DNA from: Piscinibacter sp.
GTDB lineage: Bacteria > Pseudomonadota > Gammaproteobacteria > Burkholderiales > Burkholderiaceae_C
NCBI GenBank assembly: GCA_016706565.1
Contig: JADJJI010000001.1
Location: forward strand, 62,001-126,000
Direction of reading: 5' to 3'
DNA length: 64,000 nt
Shown: in pieces, positions 18,646 to 27,614 of the stretch
How positions within the stretch are numbered: the stretch's first letter is position 1
Layout: each line of letters begins with the position of its first letter
Made by a program: the position numbers and the translations under genes
Notes under the pieces: model-generated
What the model was told of the DNA's origin: nothing
What the model saw: the letters and a program-made list of their open reading frames with translations, nothing else
Database searches by the model: none

Positions 18646-19485
18646 TCACTTGATGGGCCACTGGCTCCAGATCGGCAGGTTCAGCCACCAGCCCCACCAC
18701 TCGGGCCAGCCGCGCGTCCAGAACGGGCCACTGATGACGATGCACACCGCGCTGAAGAACACCGCGGCCAGCGCGAGGAACAGCCCCAGACGGTGGATGC
18801 CCAGCGAACCGATCGAGTAGCCGACGGCATCGCGGAAGAAGGTGTCCTCGTGCGCCGGCGTCTTCACGATCTCGCCCTTGCGCGGATTCGTCGCCGACAG
18901 GATCAGGCCACCGTGCATCGCCAGCGCCAGCGTCGTCGTGAAGAAGAAGCTGATGGCGATCATGTGCGCCGGGTTGTAGTGGAAGTGCAGGTACTGGTAG
19001 CCGACGTTGCTCACCCAGTCGAGGTGGCTGTAGATGCCGTACGGGAAGCCGTGGCCCCAGGCGCCCATCAGCACCGGGCGGATCACGACCAGCGTGAAGT
19101 AGGCGAAGATGGCGAAGCCGAAGGCGATGGGCACGTGCAGCCCCATGCCCAGCTTGCGGCAGATCTCGACCTCGCGCAGCGCCCACGATACGAACGCGCC
19201 GAGCGCGCACACCGTGATGAGCTGCCACAGCCCGCCTTCGAGCAGCGGCGCCATGCGCAGGCCGTACGACAGGTCGGGCGGCGCGATGCTGATCTGCCAG
19301 AGGTTCCAGGTCGGACCCATTGCCGCGCCCCACAGGATCATCGCGATCCCGAGGAACGAGAAGAAGAACGTGGTGACGCCGAAGAACCCGACCCAGAAGG
19401 GGCCGACCCAGAAATCGAACAGATCTCCGCCGATCAGCGTCCCACCGCGCACGCGGTACTTTCTTTCGAAACTCAACATGGCCAT
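18646..19485 (-). CDS. pufL: PufL, reaction centre L subunit
   Basis: A 279-residue five-helix protein. The opening [35 protein letters not shown], the [23 protein letters not shown] helix with pigment and iron ligands, and the [13 protein letters not shown] segment identify it. It binds the active-branch cofactors. It is preceded by a 115-base spacer with two hairpins that separates it from pufA. The tail after [15 protein letters not shown] is normal length. Confidence 0.97.
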   Translation of the reverse strand: MAMLSFERKYRVRGGTLIGGDLFDFWVGPFWVGFFGVTTFFFSFLGIAMILWGAAMGPTWNLWQISIAPPDLSYGLRMAPLLEGGLWQLITVCALGAFVSWALREVEICRKLGMGLHVPIAFGFAIFAYFTLVVIRPVLMGAWGHGFPYGIYSHLDWVSNVGYQYLHFHYNPAHMIAISFFFTTTLALAMHGGLILSATNPRKGEIVKTPAHEDTFFRDAVGYSIGSLGIHRLGLFLALAAVFFSAVCIVISGPFWTRGWPEWWGWWLNLPIWSQWPIK

Positions 19486-19504
19486 GTTCGGTCCTCCGGC
19501 CTGT

Positions 19505-19594
19505 AAAAACTCCGGGTCGGCGCCACACGGCGCCGCCCGGGCAAGCGGGACGGGAACGGTGCTTTGCGCGCCGACCCCGCCCGTTGCTTCGGGC
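19505..19594 (-). terminator. Two intercistronic hairpins between pufA and pufL
   Basis: Read on the minus strand, a first stem GCCCG/CGGGC (19594-19579) is followed by a stronger GC-rich stem (19540-19512) with GGCGCC repeated around a GTGT loop. The second is extended by CCGGG/CCCGG and followed by GTTTTT (19509-19505). This is the classic partial stop or RNA-protection element that gives more LH1 than reaction-centre message. Confidence 0.8.
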
Positions 19595-19600
19595 TGCGTG

Positions 19601-19804
19601 TTACTTCGTCAGGGTGAGCGAAGCAACAGCGGTCGGCATCGGGGCGTTGGCAGACGCCACCGTGGCCTTCTTCGGGCCATCGAGCCAGTTGAACTTGTTC
19701 GTGCTCAACAGGATGAGGTGAATCATCACTGCCAGCCCGGCCAAGAAAACCCCTTGGACGACGAGCGCCCGCAGAGGGTCGAACAAACGCCAGATTCTCC
19801 ACAT
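19601..19804 (-). CDS. pufA: PufA, LH1 alpha polypeptide
   Basis: A 67-residue antenna alpha chain. It begins [15 protein letters not shown], has one helix with the bacteriochlorophyll His in [18 protein letters not shown], and ends in an Ala/Pro/Thr-rich tail. It is the core-antenna partner of PufB. It starts 12 bases after a 75-residue frame, whose TAG stop forms part of the TAGGAG ribosome site. Normally pufA directly follows pufB; here an extra gene separates them. Confidence 0.95.
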   Translation of the reverse strand: MWRIWRLFDPLRALVVQGVFLAGLAVMIHLILLSTNKFNWLDGPKKATVASANAPMPTAVASLTLTK

Positions 19805-19816
19805 GATTCCAAGCTC

Positions 19817-20044
19817 CTACAGTAGATGCGACATGAAGGTATAGACAGCTGCCTTGACGCCGCCAAACACGGACTTGACGCCTTCCGCCCCGGGCAACCA
19901 GGTTCGCCAGTGCGCTCCCAGCAACTGCCCGGCAAGGGCGATCGCGAGAAACACGACAAAGCTCATCGCGAAGATCAAGTAGTAGCTTTTGTTGTACTTG
20001 CTCTGCGCGTCGTGCCTGTGAAGTGCACTTTGGGTATGGGCCAT
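19817..20044 (-). CDS. 75-residue membrane protein between pufB and pufA (orf75), PufQ-like candidate
   Basis: A 75-residue protein with a polar, His-rich N-terminus (MAHTQSALHRHDAQSKYN), one membrane helix (YYLIFAMSFVVFLAIALAGQLLG) and an amphipathic tail. A good AAAGGGGG ribosome site lies before the ATG. It sits 37 bases after pufB and 12 before pufA. Size and layout recall PufQ, which in Rhodobacter precedes pufB and helps pigment delivery, but clear motif identity is lacking and the position differs. It is not an LH1 or LH2 chain: those are accounted for and the pigment-His context is missing. Confidence 0.7.
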   Translation of the reverse strand: MAHTQSALHRHDAQSKYNKSYYLIFAMSFVVFLAIALAGQLLGAHWRTWLPGAEGVKSVFGGVKAAVYTFMSHLL

Positions 20045-20081
20045 GGCAATCCCCCTTTGCTGGGTCAGTGCGTCGGACTAA

Positions 20082-20228
20082 TCAGAGCCAGGGGCGCCAG
20101 GCCCACACGAGCACGTGCGCGACGACGGCAATCGCCGTGAAGCCCACGAAACCCTGGACCCAGAACCGATGGAACTCCTGGGCCTCTTCGTCGGTCAGGC
20201 CCGAGATCGAGCCCTTTCTTTCAGCCAT
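20082..20228 (-). CDS. pufB: PufB, LH1 beta polypeptide
   Basis: A 48-residue antenna beta chain: [19 protein letters not shown], one helix, and the pigment His in [14 protein letters not shown] at the C-terminus. An AAGGAG site precedes the ATG. It lies 105 bases after bchZ in the bchCXYZ-puf superoperon. It is shorter than the usual gene-calling threshold, so it is easily missed. Confidence 0.95.
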   Translation of the reverse strand: MAERKGSISGLTDEEAQEFHRFWVQGFVGFTAIAVVAHVLVWAWRPWL

Positions 20229-20333
20229 GGGATATCTCCTTCAGCTTGGCCTTGCGACCAGCCGCGCGCGATGCCTGCGCGACAGAGGCAGCCGCGGCAG
20301 GATGCCGCGACGTCGGGTGTGCGAGGTGCCGCC

Positions 20334-21818
20334 TCATGCGGGCACCCCTTGCAGCGAAACGTTGCTCGACTGCGCCATGCGTTGCGCGCTGACGCGTTCT
20401 TCGCCCACGCGGCGCGCCTCGGACTCGGCGCGGTCGCGCAGGCGCTTGGCCGCCGAGATGCGCACGAGCACCGGCTGCGTCTCGACGAGATCGTCGAGCA
20501 GCGCCTTGGCGTCGTCGTCCCAGGGCAGTTCATTCGTGTGCTTCGCCGGCGTGGCATCGACCTGGTCGAGGTCGGTGCCCAGCGGCAGGATGTGGAACAG
20601 CGCGTCGAACAGCGCGTTGCACACCTCCTGTACCACGTAGGTGGCGCCGGCATAACCCATGAAGGGCGTGCCGGTGGCGCGGCGGATGATCGCGCCGGGG
20701 AACGAGGCCGGGATGAACGCCGGCTTCATCGGCCCGCGCGCACCCACTTCGGCGAGGTACATGCGTTCGTTGAAGCTGCCGAACATCACCAGCGGCGTCT
20801 TGTCGCGCACCAGGCGGCGCACCTCGGCGTTGTCGGTCTTCGTGCCGGCGGTACGCGATACCGCGAACTGGCACGGCAGGCCGAGCTCGTCTTCGAGGAA
20901 GTGGCGCAAGCCCCGCGCGTAGGTCTCGCCGGCGACGACCGCGAAACTCGCGGTGGCGAAGAAGTCCTGCGTGACCGAGCGCCACAGGTCCCACACCGGC
21001 TTGATGGTGGTGTGCTTCTCGCGCTCGATGAAGGGCTCGGGGTCGAGGTTGAGCAGCCGGCCCAGCTCGCGCAGGAAGGCGGTGGTGCTGTGCAGCCCGA
21101 TCGGCGCCTGCAGGTAGGGCCGCTCCAGCGCCTCGCACAGCATGCGGCCGAACTCGCGGTACATGCAGATGTTGACGTCGGCCTCGACCAGGCGCGACAC
21201 GTCGGCCAGGTGGCTGCCGAGCGGGAACACCATGTTCACCTCGGCGCCGATGCCCTGCACCAGGCGGCGGATCTCGGCCAGGTCGCTCGGCGAATTGAAG
21301 GTGCCGTAACACGGCCCGATGATGTTCACGCGCGGCTTCTCGCCAGCGGGACGCTCGGCGAAGGGCACGCGCTGCGGCACTTTGCGCAGGCCGTACTCGG
21401 TCCACAGCCAGTACATCGCGCGGTTGGCGCACTGCCACTGGTCTTCGTCGATGGTGCGCGGCAGGAAACGCTGGATCGTCGTGCCCTCGGGCGTGACGCC
21501 GCCGCCGATCATCTCGGCGATCGAGCCGGTGACGACGACGCTGGGCAGGTCGGGGTCGAGCGCGGCATGGGCGCGCTTCATCGAGCCTTCGGTGCCTTCG
21601 CGGCCGAGCTGCTCTTCGGCCAGGCCCGTCACGACGATCGGCAGCTCGTGCGGCGGCAGCGCGTCGGTGTAGTGCAGCACGCTGGTCACCGGCAGGTTTT
21701 CGCAGCCCACCGGGCCGTCGATCACCACCTGCAGGCCCTTGATGGCCGTGAACACGTAGACGGCGCCCCAGTAGCCGCCGGCGCGGTCGTGGTCGAGCAC
21801 GAAGTTGGGCAGGCTCAT
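20334..21818 (-). CDS. bchZ: BchZ, chlorophyllide a reductase subunit Z
   Basis: A 494-residue nitrogenase-like subunit; with BchY it forms the catalytic half of chlorophyllide a oxidoreductase, which reduces ring B (and in BChl a producers can also reduce the 8-vinyl group). It begins [18 protein letters not shown], with a cluster-ligand Cys in [14 protein letters not shown]. The start overlaps the bchY stop (ATGA). The longer upstream frame lies inside bchY and was discarded. The stop at 20334 leaves a 105-base spacer to pufB with no visible promoter. Confidence 0.96.
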   Translation of the reverse strand: MSLPNFVLDHDRAGGYWGAVYVFTAIKGLQVVIDGPVGCENLPVTSVLHYTDALPPHELPIVVTGLAEEQLGREGTEGSMKRAHAALDPDLPSVVVTGSIAEMIGGGVTPEGTTIQRFLPRTIDEDQWQCANRAMYWLWTEYGLRKVPQRVPFAERPAGEKPRVNIIGPCYGTFNSPSDLAEIRRLVQGIGAEVNMVFPLGSHLADVSRLVEADVNICMYREFGRMLCEALERPYLQAPIGLHSTTAFLRELGRLLNLDPEPFIEREKHTTIKPVWDLWRSVTQDFFATASFAVVAGETYARGLRHFLEDELGLPCQFAVSRTAGTKTDNAEVRRLVRDKTPLVMFGSFNERMYLAEVGARGPMKPAFIPASFPGAIIRRATGTPFMGYAGATYVVQEVCNALFDALFHILPLGTDLDQVDATPAKHTNELPWDDDAKALLDDLVETQPVLVRISAAKRLRDRAESEARRVGEERVSAQRMAQSSNVSLQGVPA

Positions 21819-23350
21819 GATCCCATCGCCTCCGCCTTGCGCCGCGCGACCATCTTGATGACCTGGCGGCGCGTCTCGGCGCGGAACTCGGGGCGCATCA
21901 CCGGCTTGCCTTCCCACACGCCGGCCTGGTCACCGCCGCCGACCTCGCCGAAGAACTCGCGCATCGCCTCGAAGCGGCCCTTGTTGGCGATCGCCGCGTT
22001 GACCACCTGCGCCAGCGAGCCGGCACCGGCGGGGCCCATCAGCGGGCGCGCCGAGATCAGGTTGGTGAAGTACAGCGCCGGGATCGTCGCTTCCTTGGCG
22101 GCCTGCACCACCGGCGTGGTGCCGATGGCCAGGTCGGGGCGGAACTCGGCGACCGCGGCGATGTCCTGCTCCAGCGAAGCGCGGTACTGCACGTGCACGC
22201 CGCGCGCCTGCAGCCATTCGAGGTCAGGCGCGCTCCATGGCGTGCGCGGGCAGGCACTGCCGACATAGGGCACCTCGGCGCCGCTCTCGATGAGCAGACG
22301 CGCGACCAGCAGCTCGGAGCCTTCGTAGCCGCTGACGGTGATGCGGCCCTTCACCGGCATGCGCGACAGCGCGCCGCGGATGGCCGGCAGCCACTTGTTC
22401 TTGGCGGCATCGATCTTCGCCTGCTCGACGTTGGTGGCCTGGCCGATCGCCTGCAGCCAGGCCTCGGTGCCTTCGTAGCCCACCGGGGCCGACGCGACGA
22501 CCGGGCGGCCTGCCGTCTGGAACTCGCGCACGCTGGCCGTGTAGAACGGATGGATCGCCGCCACCGCCGCGCAGTCGAGCGCCGCATACAGCTCGCGCCA
22601 TTCGCGCGTGGGCACCACCGGTCCGGCAGCCAGGCCCATCGGCTCGAGCATCATGCCGATGCCCACCGGGTCGGCCGGGAACATTTCGCCGAGCAGCGTG
22701 ACGGTCGGCTTGCTCGAGATGCCGCCGCGCGGTGCCGTCACCGGGCCGGCCTCGGCCTCGGTGCGTGCGTACTTGAGCATCGCGCCGGCGAGCACGTCCT
22801 TCGCCTCGGCATGCGTGGGCACGCCGAAGCCCGGCACGTCGATGCCGATGATGCGCACGCCGTTGATCTCTTTCGGCAGCAGCTGCAGCGGCACGCCGCT
22901 GGCGGTGGGCACGCACAGGTTGATGATGACGACGGCGTCGTACTTGTCGGGGTCGGCTTCGCGGTAGACCGCGTCGCGGATGTCCTCGAACAGCTTGCCG
23001 GTGACCAGCGATTCGCTGTTGAACGGCACGTAGCCGACGCTGCGCTTGGCACCGTAGAAGTGCGAAGTGAAGGTCAGGCCGTAGACGCAGCAGGCCGAGC
23101 CGGACAGGATTGTCGAGGTGCGGCGCATGCGCAGGCCGACGCGCAGCGAACCGAAGGCCGGGCACATGCTCTGCGGTTGTTCGTGCGGGCCGGCGCCTGC
23201 GGGCAGCGGGTAGTCGCGGGCGTACTGCGCGAGCGTCTCGCTCTTGCCGGCCGATTCGGCGGCGGCGAGCATCTTGTCGCGACCGGTGTGGCAGCCCACG
23301 CCATCGCCTTCGAGGGCGGCGGGAACGGGGACGTCGGCGGCGGTGCTCAT
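21815..23350 (-). CDS. bchY: BchY, chlorophyllide a reductase subunit Y
   Basis: A 511-residue nitrogenase-like subunit. Cluster-binding cysteines appear in [21 protein letters not shown] and [10 protein letters not shown]. It pairs with BchZ and accepts electrons from BchX. It starts seven bases after bchX and overlaps bchZ by four. Length and motifs are normal for the family. Confidence 0.96.
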   Translation of the reverse strand: MSTAADVPVPAALEGDGVGCHTGRDKMLAAAESAGKSETLAQYARDYPLPAGAGPHEQPQSMCPAFGSLRVGLRMRRTSTILSGSACCVYGLTFTSHFYGAKRSVGYVPFNSESLVTGKLFEDIRDAVYREADPDKYDAVVIINLCVPTASGVPLQLLPKEINGVRIIGIDVPGFGVPTHAEAKDVLAGAMLKYARTEAEAGPVTAPRGGISSKPTVTLLGEMFPADPVGIGMMLEPMGLAAGPVVPTREWRELYAALDCAAVAAIHPFYTASVREFQTAGRPVVASAPVGYEGTEAWLQAIGQATNVEQAKIDAAKNKWLPAIRGALSRMPVKGRITVSGYEGSELLVARLLIESGAEVPYVGSACPRTPWSAPDLEWLQARGVHVQYRASLEQDIAAVAEFRPDLAIGTTPVVQAAKEATIPALYFTNLISARPLMGPAGAGSLAQVVNAAIANKGRFEAMREFFGEVGGGDQAGVWEGKPVMRPEFRAETRRQVIKMVARRKAEAMGS

Positions 23351-23357
23351 GGCGGTC

Positions 23358-24362
23358 TCAGGCGGCGTCGTAGACGACTTCGAGCGTCGGCTTGATCAGC
23401 TCGTGCTTGCCGACCATGTCGAAGGTGGTGGCCGGCTCCATCTGGAAGTTGCGGCCGGTCACCTCGGCGGAGAACAGGCCGAGCAGCTGGTCCTGCGTCT
23501 GCGGCTTCGGGCGCACCGGCGGCGCCACCGCCACGTTGGTGGCGAGTTCCTCGAACAGCGGCGCCCACTGCGTGCCGGGGCGGCCGATGATTTCGTAGGA
23601 CGCGCTCTTGCGGCGGATGTCCTCGTTGGAGGGGATCGTGGCGAGCACCGGGATGCCGGCGTGCTCGGCGAACTGCTTGGCCTCGCCGGTGCCGTCGTCG
23701 CGGTTGATCACCATGCCGGCCACGCCGACGTTGCCGCCGAGCTTGCGGAAGTACTCGACCGCGCTGCACACGTTGTTGGCGACGTACAGCGACTGCAGGT
23801 CGTTGCTGGCGACGACGATGACCTTCTGGCACATGTCGCGCGCGATCGGCAGGCCGAAGCCGCCGCAGACCACGTCGCCGAGGAAGTCGAGCAGCACGTA
23901 GTCGAAGCCCCAGTCGTGGAAGCCGAGCTTCTCGAGCGTCTCGAAGCCGTGGATGATGCCGCGCCCGCCGCAGCCGCGGCCGACCTCGGGGCCGCCGAGC
24001 TCCATCGCATACACGCCGTCGCGCTTGAAGCAGACGTCGCCGATGGCCACGCTCTCGCCGGCCAGTTTCTTCTTCGAACTGGTCTCGATGATGGTCGGGC
24101 AGGCCTTGCCGCCGAACAGCAGGCTGGTGGTGTCGCTCTTCGGGTCGCAGCCGATCAGCAGCACCTTCTTGCCCTGCTGGGCCATCATGTAGCTCAGGTT
24201 GGCCAGCGTGAAGCTCTTGCCGATGCCGCCCTTGCCGTAGATCGCGATGATCTGCGTCGTCTTCGCCGCCGGCGAGGTCGGCACCGGATCGGGTTCGATC
24301 GCGGCCTCGGCCTTGAGGCGCTCGTCGCGCATGAAGATGACCGGGTTGCTGGGCGCATTCAT
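23358..24362 (-). CDS. bchX: BchX, chlorophyllide a reductase iron protein
   Basis: A 334-residue NifH-like ATPase that transfers electrons to BchYZ. The P-loop is IYGKGGIGKSFT (about residues 41-52). The 4Fe-4S cysteines are in GRGCGGRGI and GDVVCGGFG. It starts by ATGA overlap with bchC; the frame is longer upstream only because it runs through bchC. Compared with NifH it has the extended N-terminus typical of BchX. Confidence 0.97.
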   Translation of the reverse strand: MNAPSNPVIFMRDERLKAEAAIEPDPVPTSPAAKTTQIIAIYGKGGIGKSFTLANLSYMMAQQGKKVLLIGCDPKSDTTSLLFGGKACPTIIETSSKKKLAGESVAIGDVCFKRDGVYAMELGGPEVGRGCGGRGIIHGFETLEKLGFHDWGFDYVLLDFLGDVVCGGFGLPIARDMCQKVIVVASNDLQSLYVANNVCSAVEYFRKLGGNVGVAGMVINRDDGTGEAKQFAEHAGIPVLATIPSNEDIRRKSASYEIIGRPGTQWAPLFEELATNVAVAPPVRPKPQTQDQLLGLFSAEVTGRNFQMEPATTFDMVGKHELIKPTLEVVYDAA

Positions 24363-25312
24363 TGGCAGTGTCTCCAGTCGAGGACCATCTTCAGACAGCC
24401 GGGATCGCCGAACGCGGTGCGGTAGGCGGCGTCCGCCTGCATCGGTTCGGCGTGGTGGGTGATCAGGCCGTCGAGCGACAGCACGCCGGTCTCCGCCAGC
24501 TCCTTGACGGCCAGCAGGTCGGGCCGCTTGAATTCGGCGGCGCAGCGGATCTGCGCCTCGCGCATGAAGGCCGGCGCGAACGCGAAGTTCAGCGGCTCGG
24601 TGTAGAAGCCGGCCAGCACGATCTCGCCGCCGGGCGCCAGGCGCATGATCAGGCTGTCGAGGATCTGCGCGTCGCCGCTGACGTCGTAGATGGCCTTGTA
24701 GTCGCGCCGCGGGTCGTCCTCGGGGCGCACGACCGGGTAGCCTTCGCTGCCGGCCACGCGCGCGGGGTTGGTCTCCCACACGGTGGGCGGCTTGAAGCCG
24801 GCGACCACCACCATGCGCGCCAGCAGGCGGCCGAGCACGCCGTGGCCGACGATCAGGTCGGGCGGCACGATCGGGTCGCGCTGACCGGCGCCGGAGACGG
24901 CGTGGTAGGCCGTGGCGGCCAGCGCCAGCAGCACGCTCTTGTCGCCCAGCGTGTCAGACACTTCGGTGATGCGCGAGTCGCTCACCACCACGCGGGAGGC
25001 GGCGCCGCCGAACAGGCCGCGCACCTCGCCGTAGCAGCGCGCGCCCGGCACGAAGACCCGTTCGCCGACACGGTGCCTGGCAAGCGGGCCGGCCTCGATG
25101 ATGTGGCCCACCGATTCGTAGCCCGGCACCAGCGGGTAGCCCATGCCCGGGAAGGTGGGCATGCGCCCGTTCCACAGGAGCTTTTCGGTGCCGGTGCTGA
25201 TGCCGCTGAACTCGATGTCGACGACCACGTCGTCATCGGCCGGAGGCGTCAGGTCGAGGCGGCTGAGCATCAGGTGCTCGGGCTGCTCGAGGACGATGGC
25301 CGTGGTGTTCAT
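24359..25312 (-). CDS. bchC: BchC, 3-hydroxyethyl bacteriochlorophyllide a dehydrogenase
   Basis: A 317-residue zinc-less alcohol dehydrogenase-like enzyme that oxidises the C3 hydroxyethyl group to acetyl. Recognisable stretches are FSGISTGTEKLLWNGRMP, GYPLVPGYESVG, GARCYGEVRGLFGGA and PDLIVGHGVLGRL. It is the first gene of the superoperon and sits directly downstream of a clear promoter with a PpsR-type operator. Confidence 0.95.
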   Translation of the reverse strand: MNTTAIVLEQPEHLMLSRLDLTPPADDDVVVDIEFSGISTGTEKLLWNGRMPTFPGMGYPLVPGYESVGHIIEAGPLARHRVGERVFVPGARCYGEVRGLFGGAASRVVVSDSRITEVSDTLGDKSVLLALAATAYHAVSGAGQRDPIVPPDLIVGHGVLGRLLARMVVVAGFKPPTVWETNPARVAGSEGYPVVRPEDDPRRDYKAIYDVSGDAQILDSLIMRLAPGGEIVLAGFYTEPLNFAFAPAFMREAQIRCAAEFKRPDLLAVKELAETGVLSLDGLITHHAEPMQADAAYRTAFGDPGCLKMVLDWRHCQ

Positions 25313-25368
25313 TTGTCTGCTCCGGGCCGCTCGGCGCGCCGGCGGCGTGCCTGGCTGGGGACCCTGAG

Positions 25369-25400
25369 TGTCATCCTAACCTGACACTTTGAATTGTCAA
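25369..25400 (-). promoter_or_regulatory. bchC promoter with PpsR/CrtJ-type operator
   Basis: On the minus strand TTGACA (25400-25395) is followed after 16 bases by TAGGAT (25378-25373). The palindrome TGTCA-N8-TGACA (25386-25369) covers the -10. The spacing and operator placement closely resemble the characterised Rhodobacter bchC promoter. It would control the whole bchCXYZ-puf-ispH-crtADC unit. Confidence 0.85.
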
Positions 25401-25427
25401 CAGTGGTTTCCAATTGGGCGATCCAGG

Positions 25428-26594
25428 TCAAACAGAAGTGCATCGGGCGACCAGCAGACCGGTCTGCAGCGGGATGCGCGTGGGCACCTGGCGGATGGCG
25501 CCGAAGCCGGCGGCCTGGAGCATTTCGGACAGGCGCTGCGGGGTGCGCGAGCGCCCCGAGCCCATGGCCATCAGGTAGAAGCCGAAGTAGGCGTCGCCCA
25601 TCGGCTCGGCGCCCTTGGTGCCGGCCATCGGCTCGGCCACCAGCAGCGTGCCGTCGGCCGGCAAGGCGGCCCGCACGGCGCGCAGGATGCGCATGGCGTT
25701 GTCGTCGTGGTGGTCGAACATCACCCGCACCAGCGAAGCCACGTCGGCCCCGGTGGGCAGCGGGCGGTTGAGGAAGTCGCCGCCGATTGCCTCGGCGCGG
25801 TCGGCGATGCCGGCCGCGGCGAAGCGGCTGCGGGCCCGCTCGGCCACGGCGGGCAGGTCGAGCAGCATCAGGCGCAGGCTCGGCGCGCGCCGCGCGGCGG
25901 CGCACAGGAACACGCCCTCCCCGCCGCCCACGTCGAGCAGGCAGCGGTGCCTGCCGATCGGGTAGGCATCGAGCACCTGATCGGCGATCAGCGGCTGCGA
26001 GGCGGCCATCAGCGCGGAGTAGTCGGCCACGCGCTGCGCGCCGAGTTCGCCCGCGGCCGCGTTGTCGGCATAGGCCCAGTAGCTGCCCAATTCGGTGGGC
26101 GGGCGTTCGCCGCGCAGCAGCGACACCGGATCGGCCAGGTCGCGGTACAGCGAGGCATGGTGCTCGATCATCGCCACCAGGGCGGTGTTGCCGACCATCA
26201 CGGCGCCGAGCGAGCCGAGACCGTAGGCCGCGCCGCGGCGCTCGACCAGGTCGAGCGCCACCGCGGCCGACAGCAGCCGCAGCGCCTGCGGCTCGGCAAG
26301 ATCGAGCCGGCGGCACAGCGCCTGCAGCGACTGCGGGCCTTCGGCGAGGATGTCGAACAGGCGCATCTGCACGCAGGCCATCAGCACCTGCGAGTAGACG
26401 AAGCCGGCCATCAGATCGAACAGGCCGCGCGCGCGGCGCCGGGCGATCGGCCGGGTGAGCGGGAATGCGGCTGCGAAACGGTGGAATCGGGCGCTGCCGA
26501 GCAGCTGATCGCGCCACACGCGCCATTGGTGCCACCAGGGCGGCGCGTCGTCAGCGGCGCCGGCTTCGGCCACCGCGGAGAGCTTCGAGTTCAC
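25428..26594 (-). CDS. crtF: CrtF, demethylspheroidene O-methyltransferase
   Basis: A 388-residue SAM-dependent methyltransferase that puts the methoxy group on the 1-hydroxy carotenoid end. The SAM-binding motif LLDVGGGEGVFL and the downstream VRVMFDHHDD and LLVAEPMAGT fit the family, with an N-terminal dimerisation/helix-turn-helix part. I use the GTG at 26594, which overlaps the crtE stop (GTGA). The frame opens further upstream only through crtE. Confidence 0.94.
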   Translation of the reverse strand: MNSKLSAVAEAGAADDAPPWWHQWRVWRDQLLGSARFHRFAAAFPLTRPIARRRARGLFDLMAGFVYSQVLMACVQMRLFDILAEGPQSLQALCRRLDLAEPQALRLLSAAVALDLVERRGAAYGLGSLGAVMVGNTALVAMIEHHASLYRDLADPVSLLRGERPPTELGSYWAYADNAAAGELGAQRVADYSALMAASQPLIADQVLDAYPIGRHRCLLDVGGGEGVFLCAAARRAPSLRLMLLDLPAVAERARSRFAAAGIADRAEAIGGDFLNRPLPTGADVASLVRVMFDHHDDNAMRILRAVRAALPADGTLLVAEPMAGTKGAEPMGDAYFGFYLMAMGSGRSRTPQRLSEMLQAAGFGAIRQVPTRIPLQTGLLVARCTSV

Positions 26595-27499
26595 CGCGCG
26601 ACCTCGGCGGCCGCGGCGCTGCGCTGACGGCCGGCATGCGCCACCGTCATCTCCAGCGGCACGAGGCGGCGTGCTTCGGCGCGCACCAGGGCGCGCAGCG
26701 CCGAGGCGCCACGGCAATCGGGGATCGCGGCGATGCAGCCCTGCACGAGGCCGTCGAACTGGCTGAGCGCGCCGTCGAGGCCGAACTCGATGGCCGAGCT
26801 GGGCCGGCCATGCGTCACGTCCTGCCCGGTGGGCTTGCCGATGGCCTGCGGTTCGGCGACCACGTCACGGATGTCGTCGGCCACCTGGTAGGCCTCGCCG
26901 AGGCAGTCGCCGAACTCCAGCCAGGGCGTCGGGTCGGCACCGGACGATTCGGCACCAGCGGCGGCCGCCGCAGCGAACAGCGAGCCGGTCTTGGCGCGCT
27001 GGTAGTCACGCAGCACCGGGCGCGGTTCGCACTCCCAGGCCTGCCCTGCCGCGATGCCGTGCGGCATCGCCACGCCGGCCGCCACGCGCGCGATCACGCG
27101 ACCCAGACGCGAGGGCTGGACCGACGCGCACTGCGCCAGCTGCTGGAAGGCGAGCACGATCAGCGCGTCGCCGGCCAGCACCGCCAGGCGCTCCCCGTAG
27201 GCGACGTGCACCGATGACCGGCCGCGCCGCGAAAGGGCGTTGTCGAAACACGGCAGGTCGTCATGGACCAGCGAAGCGCAATGCAGCAGTTCGACCGCGG
27301 CGGCGGCCGCGTCGGTCAGCGCCGGATCGTCGCCGCCGCAGGCCTGCGCCACGGCCACGCACAGCTGCGGCCGGATGCGCGCCCCGGGGGGAAACACCGC
27401 ATGGCGGACTGCCGCGGCGAGCCGGGGCGGGCCGCCGCGGCCCTCACCCAGAGCCACGGCAGCCTCGAGGGCGCATTCGATCCGGTGCATCGCGTCCAA
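26591..27499 (-). CDS. crtE: CrtE, geranylgeranyl diphosphate synthase
   Basis: About 302 residues. A prenyl transferase that supplies GGPP for carotenoids and for the chlorophyll tail. Both aspartate-rich motifs are present: HDDLPCFDN and AYQVADDIRDV, plus GARIRPQL. The TTG at 27499 has an AGGAG site seven bases ahead; an ATG three codons later (27490) has poorer spacing. The long frame upstream of this runs into the promoter. It is followed by crtF in the same unit. Confidence 0.94.
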   Translation of the reverse strand: MDAMHRIECALEAAVALGEGRGGPPRLAAAVRHAVFPPGARIRPQLCVAVAQACGGDDPALTDAAAAAVELLHCASLVHDDLPCFDNALSRRGRSSVHVAYGERLAVLAGDALIVLAFQQLAQCASVQPSRLGRVIARVAAGVAMPHGIAAGQAWECEPRPVLRDYQRAKTGSLFAAAAAAGAESSGADPTPWLEFGDCLGEAYQVADDIRDVVAEPQAIGKPTGQDVTHGRPSSAIEFGLDGALSQFDGLVQGCIAAIPDCRGASALRALVRAEARRLVPLEMTVAHAGRQRSAAAAEVAR

Positions 27500-27561
27500 G
27501 GCCGATCTCCTGCGCTGCGGTCGGCCGGCGGCCGGTGTCAACTCTCGTTTCCGCAGATGTG

Positions 27562-27598
27562 TGTCAACTAGAATAGACACTCTGCGGAAAGGCGTCAA
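27562..27598 (-). promoter_or_regulatory. crtE promoter with PpsR/CrtJ-type operator
   Basis: Minus-strand TTGACG (27598-27593), a 17-base spacer and TATTCT (27575-27570). An operator of the form TGTC-N10-GACA, fitting TGT-N12-ACA (27579-27562), overlaps the -10. Additional TGTCAA half-sites lie nearby. It sits in the gap after bchO, so crtEF can be expressed separately from bchIDO. Confidence 0.82.
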
Positions 27599-27614
27599 CA
27601 GCGCACACCCGCGA

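Noticed and set aside
19817..20044. Calling orf75 an LH1 beta chain or PufX
   Set aside because: The real PufB is at 20082-20228. PufX lies after pufM and PufC is present instead; the pigment-His pattern is missing.
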